From Hyphomicrobium sp. (GTDB lineage: Bacteria > Pseudomonadota > Alphaproteobacteria > Rhizobiales > Hyphomicrobiaceae), in assembly GCA_030598645.1 (NCBI GenBank), contig JAUVPN010000199.1:1-5318 (forward strand): DNA of 5,318 bases, in the 5' to 3' direction. The notes below the pieces were generated by a model, which saw nothing but the letters and a program-made list of their open reading frames with translations, was not told the DNA's origin and made no database searches. Both the position numbers and the translations under genes were made by a program. Positions 1-5,318 of the stretch are shown in pieces (the first letter of the stretch is position 1; each line of letters starts with the position of its first letter).

Positions 1-121
1 ACAGTGCCTCGTCGTCGCAAGGAGCCGTCGGTCGCGCTAGCGCTCGTGAGGAATTGGCTTCGATCAAGGTCACTCCAAAAAGAGTGACAATCGTTAGCGC
101 TCGGAGAACAGACAAACTCAT
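1..121 (-). CDS. N-terminus of an unidentified exported protein (cut by the left window edge)
   Basis: An open frame starts with ATG at 121 and runs off the left edge after 40 codons. The start is supported by an AAAAGG Shine-Dalgarno-like stretch (minus strand 134-129) seven bases upstream. The 40 residues read as a Sec signal peptide: a short N-region with one Arg (MSLSVLR), a hydrophobic core (about residues 8-20, ALTIVTLFGVTLI), then a polar stretch ending in Ala27-Leu28-Ala29, a good signal peptidase I site. The mature part begins RPTAPCDDEAL, with a Cys five residues into it. That Cys is not in a lipobox, so a lipoprotein is unlikely. Product and family cannot be named from what is visible. 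It lies downstream of the EPS genes in the same direction but 507 bases away, so it probably has its own promoter. A periplasmic or secreted polysaccharide-related role would fit the neighbourhood but is only inference. Confidence 0.72.
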   Translation of the reverse strand, partial: MSLSVLRALTIVTLFGVTLIEANSSRALARPTAPCDDEAL

Positions 122-146
122 AACTATACCTTTTACTTCCGCGGAC

Positions 147-174
147 ACCCTCCCAGGCGCACCCTCTCAGGCGA
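147..174. repeat. Two adjacent copies of a 14-base repeat upstream of the exported-protein gene
   Basis: Positions 147-160 (ACCCTCCCAGGCGC) and 161-174 (ACCCTCTCAGGCGA) match at 12 of 14 bases and abut with no spacer. They lie 26-53 bases upstream of the ATG at 121. Read with that gene, the unit is a CGCCTGRGAGGGT-like sequence. Related CAGGCG-containing sequence recurs at 351-361, with an inverted form at 337-346. The repeat could be a tandem operator or part of the 5' leader. Nothing in the sequence decides between these or excludes chance duplication. Confidence 0.55.
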
Positions 175-336
175 ACTGCGATGGGTCTACAAAGGATGAA
201 TGGTTAGAGAGGGGGCCGAGCTCGGAGTAAATGGTGCGAGACGAGATTTTCCCCGCAACGCACAATTCTTCGTCTGGATTTCGCAGTTCTTGGTCAAAGT
301 GTTGCATTCAACCAACAGTTTCGAAGGTCAATCAAT

Positions 337-361
337 CGCCTGAGGGACGTCCTTCCAGGCG
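337..361. repeat. Imperfect inverted repeat with CGCCTG/CAGGCG arms
   Basis: Six-base perfect arms, CGCCTG (337-342) and CAGGCG (356-361), flank a 13-base centre that contains the 8-base palindrome GGACGTCC (345-352). In RNA two G-U pairs and one G-C pair could extend the stem partly. The arms share the CAGGCG core with the tandem repeat at 147-174, so this may be another copy of one binding motif. Function unknown. Confidence 0.4.
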
Positions 362-407
362 CAAGTGTTGCCCGGGTGAGCGATGCGTCCGTGCGTCAAT
401 CGGCGGC

Positions 408-455
408 CCTCAATTCCCAATCGTGCAATTAACGCTTGCGGGGTCTTAATTGAGG
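408..455. repeat. Nested AATT inverted repeats directly before the plus-strand terminator-like hairpin
   Basis: Two perfect dyads share their right arm. CCTCAATT (408-415) pairs with AATTGAGG (448-455), and CAATTAA (426-432) pairs with TTAATTG (446-452) across 13 bases, with equivalent arm positions 20 bases apart. The second looks like a two-half-site operator spaced about two helical turns. In a plus-strand transcript the two stems would be mutually exclusive, and the longer one ends exactly where the terminator-like stem begins (456). Whether it acts as DNA or RNA cannot be told from sequence. Confidence 0.45.
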
Positions 456-482
456 TCCTCGCGCACCGCAGGAGTTTTTTTT
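456..482 (+). terminator. Intrinsic-terminator-like hairpin with eight T, plus strand
   Basis: TCCT (456-459) pairs with AGGA (470-473), and GCG (461-463) pairs with CGC (467-469) around a CAC loop, with C460 bulged. One G and then eight consecutive T (475-482) follow. This is the usual shape of a rho-independent terminator on the plus strand, although the stem is only seven pairs with a bulge. All convincing genes run on the minus strand, so what it would terminate is unclear: a small RNA, an unrecognised short gene, or antisense transcription heading into the EPS genes. Confidence 0.5.
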
Positions 483-556
483 GTGAAGCCCGTGCGGCCC
501 ATTTAATCCGCCTATGAGACCAAAGACTGTGGCTCGCGAAATATCGAACCGAAGAA

Positions 557-570
557 CCGGCTTAAGCCGG
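557..570 (-). terminator. Candidate weak terminator or palindromic site after the TPR/jelly-roll gene
   Basis: CCGGCTTAAGCCGG is a perfect 14-base palindrome starting 58 bases after the TAG stop at 629-631. As RNA it would form a five-pair GC-rich stem with a TTAA loop. The minus-strand sequence after it (TTCTTCGGTTCGATATTT) is pyrimidine-leaning but has no uninterrupted T run, so it is at best a weak intrinsic terminator. A DNA-binding site is an equal alternative. Confidence 0.33.
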
Positions 571-628
571 CCTCTCCACCTCTGGGACCGACTTTGGGTT
601 TTATCCCTGCCTGCGGCTCGCACAAGGG

Positions 629-2191
629 CTAGAGGCGGCCACCCATCGTGCCTTCGGAGGTGCCTTTGTCTGCTGGCGACCGGCCTTCTTCGTTGAGTGG
701 TTTGTTCTCTCGCGTCTGCGGGGGTTCCTCCGTCATCTCAACTCGTGAAATTTGCAGTCCATCGTACCAAATGGACCCGGAGACGAACCGCTCAGACTCC
801 GAACGTGCGGCGAGCACAAGCCGCAGTTCTTGGGCGCGGCACTCCGACTCTGGCACCGTGAACGGGATCAAAAAATTGGTCCACGTGCGTGCCAACCCAA
901 GGACCATCCGGCTTTCTCCTATGGGCTGCGGTTGTGCGCCGGCACACTTGATTGACCACTGCAGCCCACGCCGGCCGATAATCTCACCTTTGTACTGTCC
1001 TTTGAGTTCATAGGCGCCCGGCGCCAACATGAGTATCTGAGAGACGCCCCTAAAATCGGCGCGTCCCGGCCCAAATTCCAAATAGAGGGCATGCTCGCCA
1101 TCCAGATCGGGCCGGAGCGCGATGTCGGTTGTCACCCCCGATGATCCCGGCGAGATGACCCAATCGAACGGCAGACCCGATGGCATGAGCTCAAAACTGC
1201 CATTGGCGAGGAGGCCCGCACGGCTGAGCTCTTCAGGCGGCAAAAATTGCAGCCATGTGTAGTAAGCAAGTTCATAGAACTTGCGCCCAATCAAAAAGTT
1301 CAAGTAGCCGCGAAGGTCCGCGTCAGTCGGTGGTGAGGCGGTATCCTTAACGCTCAAGAAGAGTTCAAGTGGCGTGCGCGCGTCCGAAATTGCTCCAGGG
1401 AGTTCTGAAAAGAACGACGAGCGCCAGGGTGGATTGCCAATGAGCAGCGTCTTTAGAGCGCCGACGGCCTTCTCATCCTTGTTCTCTGCCAACCGGACCA
1501 AAGTCGGCGCCGCTTGAGCCATGAATTGAGGTCGCTTTCTTAGGAAGGCGTCGGCGTAGTGAAGAGCAGCGGTATAGTCGCCGTTCTCGAAAGAATTGAT
1601 CATCAGCCAATAGACGGCGATGCTCTCGCTCCAGGAACGATGCACGGCGGCCTGCATGAACTGCGCGGCTTTTGTTTTATCGCCGGCGAGATGGGCCAGC
1701 TGACCCAGAATGCGCAGTGCTCGGGCATTGAGCGGATCATGGATAAGCACCCATTCCGCCTGAGAGCGAACCTGAGTGCGATCCGCTTCTGCGACCGGCG
1801 GCGGGGCGAGCTTCGGTTTGGCATCTCGCTTTTTTGCTCGGGCGTACTGTCCAGATGGTAGATTCTTTGCCGCACCCTTTAATTCAGGTTTCGCCCAGGC
1901 GCCGAGGCGGTCCCGACCGTCCTCAGATGTCTCGGACTTGTCGTCGGACGCTTGCCGTGAAACGCCCGCCGTCTCTAAGCTCCCTTCGATCAGGGGCCGA
2001 TTGAGCAGCTCGTCGGCGAGAGAAATAAGAGCTGAGGGTTCGGTGGAATGAAATTTGAGCGCCACCTCTGGCGACCGAACAGCAAGATAGGCCGCAAAGC
2101 TCCTCGTGACCACCTGCCAGACCAAGACCCCCGCAAGAGTAATCAACGCGGCAGCGCGGACCCATGAAAAATGGTGTCTTTGTTTAATCAC
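629..2191 (-). CDS. Membrane-anchored TPR protein with C-terminal jelly-roll (carbohydrate-binding-like) domain
   Basis: A 520-aa protein. The start is GTG at 2191: an in-frame TAA lies seven codons upstream and no earlier start exists. Only a distant GGA (11 bases upstream) resembles a ribosome site. A basic N-terminus (MIKQRHHFSWVR) precedes one hydrophobic segment at about residues 11-36, suggesting a signal anchor with the bulk in the periplasm. Residues 70-140 are a charged, Lys/Pro/Ala-rich linker of low complexity. Residues about 142-223 resemble two TPR hairpins, with features such as HDPLNARALRILGQLAHLAG and an aromatic/Ala pattern. Residues about 328-484 resemble a galactose-binding-type jelly roll: the opening NGSFE (330-334), a closing strand ending WYDGLQIS (475-482), and Cys416 and Cys451, which could form a disulfide. 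The last 36 residues are charged and probably disordered. It is probably the last gene of the unit behind the autokinase and J protein. A role in binding EPS or scaffolding its assembly is inference; no catalytic motif was seen. Confidence 0.87.
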   Translation of the reverse strand: MIKQRHHFSWVRAAALITLAGVLVWQVVTRSFAAYLAVRSPEVALKFHSTEPSALISLADELLNRPLIEGSLETAGVSRQASDDKSETSEDGRDRLGAWAKPELKGAAKNLPSGQYARAKKRDAKPKLAPPPVAEADRTQVRSQAEWVLIHDPLNARALRILGQLAHLAGDKTKAAQFMQAAVHRSWSESIAVYWLMINSFENGDYTAALHYADAFLRKRPQFMAQAAPTLVRLAENKDEKAVGALKTLLIGNPPWRSSFFSELPGAISDARTPLELFLSVKDTASPPTDADLRGYLNFLIGRKFYELAYYTWLQFLPPEELSRAGLLANGSFELMPSGLPFDWVISPGSSGVTTDIALRPDLDGEHALYLEFGPGRADFRGVSQILMLAPGAYELKGQYKGEIIGRRGLQWSIKCAGAQPQPIGESRMVLGLARTWTNFLIPFTVPESECRAQELRLVLAARSESERFVSGSIWYDGLQISRVEMTEEPPQTRENKPLNEEGRSPADKGTSEGTMGGRL

Positions 2192-2274
2192 TGGATAAGC
2201 GGTCCAACGTTAAAGGAAACGACTGCAGCGACGCGGACTTGGGTCGATGGACTTGCTTGAACGATCGACATCCG

Positions 2275-2859
2275 TCAGTGCCTGGTGCCACCAAGCAGTA
2301 AAGATATGGCGCGGCGCAGAAACCCCCTTCGTTCGTCTCTTCGAATGTCGAAGATCTGTTTCGAACCATACCTCTTTAACTGACGTCGCGTACCTGCCAT
2401 CTTTCGGGCATGTGATTTCCCGTCTTTTCTGCGTCTCATTTTGTGGTATGCGCCGCGGCGTTCTGGGGTTTTGAGATCCTCCCAGGCTTGGGTCACGCGT
2501 CCCGCAAAAATCGTTCGCTCCCCGCCCCGGTTGACATCAGGATGCAGCCACCTGAGGAGTAGGGCCATATTGCGTCTGAGTTCGCCGGCCGTAGCATTTC
2601 GGCTCGCGCCCAGGACGCGATAGCTGTCAGCATTAGGACACAACAGGATCTGTTCGATGAAAATGGTGGCGGCCGTATGGACGAGCGCACGCGGTTTGCT
2701 TACTGCTTCGGACGCCCCCGATAGGGCCGCTTCATCGCCAGCCGCGATGCGCAGCACCATCACGACACCATCTGGCAGTGGTCGAGATTTCTGACGTCGG
2801 ACACGTGAGGGCACCTGCAGAAGGTCGATCGCGACTTTGACTGCAACTGGCACCTTCAT
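2275..2859 (-). CDS. Small J-domain (DnaJ-like) protein coupled to the autokinase gene
   Basis: A 194-aa protein whose ATG (2859-2857) overlaps the autokinase TGA as ATGA, so translational coupling is likely; a weak GAGAG lies six bases upstream. Residues about 78-139 form a J domain: SYRVLGAS opens helix I, ELRRNMALLLRW is the basic helix II, and the diagnostic HPD is His106-Pro107-Asp108, followed by helix III with VTQAWEDLKTPERRGAY. J domains stimulate DnaK ATPase activity through HPD, so this should be an active DnaK partner. It lacks the Gly/Phe region, zinc-finger repeats and substrate-binding C-terminal domain of full DnaJ (about 375 aa). Instead it has about 77 residues of unrecognised N-terminal sequence and a very basic tail (about 139-194) rich in Arg and Lys. 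No signal peptide or convincing membrane helix is seen, so it is probably cytoplasmic. Its client is unknown; the kinase or another EPS enzyme is a reasonable inference from coupling. Confidence 0.88.
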   Translation of the reverse strand: MKVPVAVKVAIDLLQVPSRVRRQKSRPLPDGVVMVLRIAAGDEAALSGASEAVSKPRALVHTAATIFIEQILLCPNADSYRVLGASRNATAGELRRNMALLLRWLHPDVNRGGERTIFAGRVTQAWEDLKTPERRGAYHKMRRRKDGKSHARKMAGTRRQLKRYGSKQIFDIRRDERRGFLRRAISLLLGGTRH

Positions 2860-5186
2860 AAGCTGCTCTCATAGGCGTTCGTAAGTTGAGGCGCGCGGCT
2901 TTCAGCTCCAAGAGCGCGACGCCCATATGTGTACTCATGATCGCCGTAGCCGTATCCATACCCGTACCCATAACCGGCGGCCTTCGCGTCAAACTTGGTA
3001 AGCACCGCCCCGACAACAGGGCCACGTCCCATGTGGAGCCGCTTTAATGCCCCGCGAACCTGGTTCGAACGCGCCTGACCTGCGCCAACAACAAACACCG
3101 TAGCCGCCGTGGCGTTTGACATCAACGGCGCATCAGCAAGCCCCATTATGGGGGGGGCGTCGACGACGATGAGGTCGAACACCTGCAAGCCCACTGACAG
3201 CAACGAAAAGAAACGCGCGTTGCCTAACAGGTCAGCTGCATTCGGTGGCAAGGGGCCAGATGCCATTAATGCCAGATTGGGGACTGCCGTCGCTTGAAAG
3301 GCTTGGGGAGGGGTGCAGTTTCCCGTTAGGTAATTGCTGAGCCCGACCGCGTTGTCGGCGTAAAGCTTTTTATGGAGCGACGCATTGCGAAGATCTCCGT
3401 CCACCAACAGAACCTTTAGGCCCATAATGGCAAAATGTCGGGCGATCGCCAATGACGTGCTAGACTTGCCTTCCCCGGGACCAGCACTAGTGACGAGCAG
3501 TGTTTTAGGTAGCCCGCTATCGCTGGAGAATTGCAGCGCCGTGCAAAGCGAGCGGTAAGCTTCAGAGAGAGCCGAGCGCGGATCTGCGATTTCGGTTTCA
3601 AAGCTCTGCTCATGACTGGTCTTGGGGATGACTCCCAGTGTTGTGAGGCCCGTGATTTGTTCGACTTCCTCAGGCGTCCGCACTAAATCATCGAAATGCT
3701 CCATGACATAGGCCGCGGCGAGACCCGCCCCCAACCCGAGAGCGAAAGAGAGCAGAAGTGCACGGGCTAGCCTGGGTGACGAGGGTGTCCCCGGTAGCTC
3801 CGCCTTGTCGACGACAAAAACATTATTGGAGCCGACGCCGCCCGCAATGCTGACTTCCTTGTGGCGCTGCAGCAGCCCGTCGTAGAGCTGGCGGTTGGTG
3901 TCCACCTCGCGCTTCAAAATATTATATTGAATAGATCTTTGTTGCAGATCGAGAGCCTCTGTCCTCAAGGTCTCAATTTGTTTTTCCATTTCGGTTTCTT
4001 GGCTCTTTGACGCTTTATAGCGTGCTTTCAGTGAATCCTTGATCGTCCGAACCTCGACGCTGAGCTGGCGATCGATCTCCTTAATCTTGTTGCTAATTTG
4101 AACCATCGCAGGATAGCTCGGCTTAAACGTCTCGAGCTTCTCTTGGTATTCTGTAACGAGCGCATTGCGCTGATCGCGTAATCCTTCAACGACTTTGTTG
4201 GAGAGCAGTTGTGGCAGGTTGATCGCATTCGCCTTGGAAACCTGCTTCCAGAGCTGTTCATTCTTGATGCGTTCGGCGACAAGCTGGCCAAGTGTCACAT
4301 TGGCGGCCGCAAGGTTATTCTCCGCGATTGAGGACTTTTCGTTTACGGCAACGATCTGCTCCTTCTGCGCGAATTCTAGGAGTGTTTTCTCCGACTCCTG
4401 AAGACGCAATTTCAACTGCGTCAGCTGGTCCTCGAGAAAGGTCTTTGCATAGGCGTTCGCTTGGAAACGCTTGTCGAGATTAGAGGCGACGAAGGCTTTT
4501 GCCAGGGCATTGGTGATTCTTTGTGCGCGTGAGGGGACCTGATCGGTGTAGCTGACGTCGACCAAGACGGAGCCCGGGATGGGTTTCACAGCCGAGCCGC
4601 CTAAGATGATGCCAGCGGCGGCGCGCTGGCGATCTTTGCGCTTGCTCTCGCTGGGTCCGGTATCTGCATGCGAGGCAAGCAGCCCCCTTAAAAATCCAAC
4701 GAGGGAAAACTGCATGGGGGGGTTAATAAAACTCTCGTCATCACCGAGCTTCAGTGTGCTCGCAACGCGTTCCGCCAGCGCGCGGCTTTTCAGCAACTGG
4801 TATTGCGTCCGGAGAAACTCTCTGTCGTACACGTTGGTTTGCGCGACGACCCCGCCCTTGACGATCTCCGCCGCGTTACGGTCGATTTGCAGGCGAACCG
4901 TTGCCGTATAGAGCGGGGTTTGCATCAAGGTGCGTACAGCGCCGAGCACAACAATCGCTGCCAGCACGCTGAGGATGAGCCATTTGCGTTTATTGAAGAT
5001 GCGCCAATATTCGCGCAGATTGAACCCAAAGTTGTCCGGCGCGTCAGACACACCCCCCATGTAAGCCGCGACGTCGCCGTAGGCGCCGTAGGGATCACGC
5101 GTTGCGGGAACGTTGCCTGCGGCTGGAACGAGCCTTCCGCCCGACGCGCCGTTCTCACCAAAAGGAGTAGCTTGAGGTTCACTCAT
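2856..5186 (-). CDS. Polysaccharide co-polymerase / BY-kinase (Wzc/ExoP-type tyrosine autokinase)
   Basis: A 776-aa protein of the usual length for fused proteobacterial Wzc-like kinases, which control polymer length and export of EPS or capsule at the inner membrane. The start ATG at 5186 has GGACGAG six bases upstream. Domains in order: a Gly/Ala/Pro-rich cytoplasmic N-terminus (1-50); Wzz-type domain with TM1 at about 68-87; a periplasmic region with long coiled coil (about 245-440); a GNVR-like segment before TM2; the Pro-rich PGTPSSP (465-471) and TM2 at about 474-495; a cytoplasmic kinase domain (about 530-735). The kinase has Walker A (GPGEGKSS, 569-576, Lys574), Walker A' (LLVDGDLR, Asp596 and Asp598) and Walker B (LIVVDAPP, Asp676). 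The tail has Tyr739, 741, 743, 745, 747, 752, 754 and 772 as likely autophosphorylation sites. The oligomerisation motif EX2RX2R reads E542-R545-C548, so its last Arg is Cys. It lies 36 bases after the upstream partial gene and overlaps the J-protein gene by four. The exact polymer made cannot be inferred. Confidence 0.96.
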   Translation of the reverse strand: MSEPQATPFGENGASGGRLVPAAGNVPATRDPYGAYGDVAAYMGGVSDAPDNFGFNLREYWRIFNKRKWLILSVLAAIVVLGAVRTLMQTPLYTATVRLQIDRNAAEIVKGGVVAQTNVYDREFLRTQYQLLKSRALAERVASTLKLGDDESFINPPMQFSLVGFLRGLLASHADTGPSESKRKDRQRAAAGIILGGSAVKPIPGSVLVDVSYTDQVPSRAQRITNALAKAFVASNLDKRFQANAYAKTFLEDQLTQLKLRLQESEKTLLEFAQKEQIVAVNEKSSIAENNLAAANVTLGQLVAERIKNEQLWKQVSKANAINLPQLLSNKVVEGLRDQRNALVTEYQEKLETFKPSYPAMVQISNKIKEIDRQLSVEVRTIKDSLKARYKASKSQETEMEKQIETLRTEALDLQQRSIQYNILKREVDTNRQLYDGLLQRHKEVSIAGGVGSNNVFVVDKAELPGTPSSPRLARALLLSFALGLGAGLAAAYVMEHFDDLVRTPEEVEQITGLTTLGVIPKTSHEQSFETEIADPRSALSEAYRSLCTALQFSSDSGLPKTLLVTSAGPGEGKSSTSLAIARHFAIMGLKVLLVDGDLRNASLHKKLYADNAVGLSNYLTGNCTPPQAFQATAVPNLALMASGPLPPNAADLLGNARFFSLLSVGLQVFDLIVVDAPPIMGLADAPLMSNATAATVFVVGAGQARSNQVRGALKRLHMGRGPVVGAVLTKFDAKAAGYGYGYGYGYGDHEYTYGRRALGAESRAPQLTNAYESSL
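2943..2972 (-). repeat. Five Tyr-Gly dipeptide repeats in the autokinase tail
   Basis: Codons 739-748 of the autokinase encode Tyr-Gly five times. The six-base units are not identical: Tyr uses TAT and TAC, and Gly uses GGG, GGA and GGC, so the DNA is an imperfect repeat while the peptide is perfect. Two more Tyr (752, 754) follow closely. In BY-kinases the C-terminal Tyr cluster is the autophosphorylation target. Confidence 0.85.
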
Positions 5187-5222
5187 GGCATACTCGTCCG
5201 ACCGTTTCCAAAACTTTAGACA

Positions 5223-5318
5223 TTAGAAAAGTACTGCAGCTGAACCGGCAGCTCCAATCCCCTTAAGAAAGGTTTGCCAGGCGGCCTTCATTGCAGAATG
5301 GCTAACGATGACGACATC
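5223..5318 (-). CDS. C-terminus of an unidentified upstream gene (cut by the right window edge)
   Basis: This is the only minus-strand frame that stays open from the right edge: 31 codons ending at TAA (5225-5223). The other two frames hit stops within ten codons. The peptide starts DVVIVSHSAMKAAWQTFLK and ends GIGAAGSAAVLF, a plausible protein end with an Ala/Gly-rich hydrophobic terminus. VIVSHS resembles the strand and His switch of ABC ATPases such as capsule exporters, but the residues after it do not clearly match that family, so no product is named. The 36-base gap to the autokinase start suggests both are in one transcript, and no promoter is evident in the gap. Confidence 0.6.
   Translation of the reverse strand, partial: DVVIVSHSAMKAAWQTFLKGIGAAGSAAVLF

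Larger units (their letters stand above)
122..628. other. 507-base intergenic region with repeats and terminator-like structures
   Basis: No convincing protein gene is visible between the stop of the TPR/jelly-roll gene and the start of the exported-protein gene. The stretch holds a 14-base perfect palindrome (557-570), a plus-strand hairpin followed by eight T (456-482), nested AATT-containing inverted repeats (408-455), an imperfect CAGGCG dyad (337-361) and a 14-base tandem repeat (147-174). It should also hold the promoter of the gene starting at 121. On the minus strand two TTGACC hexamers (from the complement of about 290-330) resemble -35 boxes, but neither has a good -10 box 16-18 bases downstream, so no promoter is called. 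Confidence 0.6.

Noticed and set aside
34..43. Ten-base palindrome GCGCTAGCGC
   Set aside because: It lies inside the exported-protein coding sequence, in Ala-Leu-Ala codons, and is explained by codon content.
231..449. Plus-strand 72-codon open frame with GGAG before ATG, ending just before the terminator-like hairpin at 456
   Set aside because: The placement is tempting, but the Shine-Dalgarno spacing is only three bases, the peptide is Ser/Arg/Cys-rich with no recognisable fold, and third-position base use shows no coding bias. A real small gene is not excluded; ribosome profiling or conservation would decide.
446..502. Minus-strand 18-codon frame (MGRTGFTKKTPAVREDLN) between the operon end and the exported-protein gene
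   Set aside because: It is too short to judge, has no strong ribosome site, and overlaps the plus-strand terminator-like hairpin, whose T-run supplies its Lys-Lys codons.
429..623. Minus-strand 64-codon frame downstream of the TPR/jelly-roll gene
   Set aside because: Arg-rich composition without domain signs; it runs through the palindrome and the A/T tract, as expected of a chance frame in GC-rich DNA.
1559..2051. Long plus-strand frames opposite the TPR/jelly-roll gene
   Set aside because: They lie entirely within a well-supported minus-strand gene, have no recognisable motif, and are explained by GC-rich antisense openness.
5183..5191. Alternative ATG at 5191, five bases before the autokinase start
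   Set aside because: That frame reads ATG-CCA-TGA and ends at once. The ATG at 5186 has a better spaced GGACGAG and leads into the full protein.
4803..5219. Plus-strand 138-codon frame opposite the autokinase N-terminus
   Set aside because: It is a shadow of the autokinase coding sequence: composition is His/Arg/Ala-rich with no motif, while the minus-strand frame has clear domains throughout.

Overview
The window looks like part of an exopolysaccharide (EPS) or capsule locus from an alphaproteobacterium, probably of the Hyphomicrobiales (Bradyrhizobium/Rhodopseudomonas/Methylocystis-like). The basis is the style of the genes: a proteobacterial Wzc/ExoP-type tyrosine autokinase with a Tyr-Gly tail, followed by a small J-domain protein and a membrane-anchored TPR protein. 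The sequence is moderately GC-rich. The organism assignment is inference from protein style only.

All convincing genes are on the minus strand, so transcription runs from the right edge to the left. Order of transcription: (1) the last 31 codons of an unidentified gene (5318-5223); (2) 36 nt later, a 776-aa polysaccharide co-polymerase/BY-kinase (5186-2856); (3) overlapping it by four bases (ATGA), a 194-aa J-domain protein (2859-2275); (4) after 83 nt, a 520-aa single-pass membrane protein with TPR-like helices and a C-terminal jelly-roll, carbohydrate-binding-like domain, starting at GTG (2191-629); (5) a 507-base gap (628-122) with a weak minus-strand hairpin, a plus-strand intrinsic-terminator-like structure, and several short direct and inverted repeats; (6) the first 40 codons of an exported protein with a clear signal peptide (121-1), cut by the left edge.

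Working model: the autokinase sits in the inner membrane. Its periplasmic coiled coil controls polymer length and export, and its cytoplasmic kinase cycles phosphorylation on the C-terminal Tyr-rich tail. The TPR/jelly-roll protein would project into the periplasm and could bind the polysaccharide or the assembly machinery. The J protein, translationally coupled to the kinase, could recruit DnaK to the kinase or another EPS component. The autokinase role is well supported by motifs. The roles of the other two are inference.

The least explained parts are the pairing of kinase and J-domain protein, the TPR/jelly-roll fusion, and the 507-base gap with its plus-strand terminator-like element that no convincing gene accounts for.
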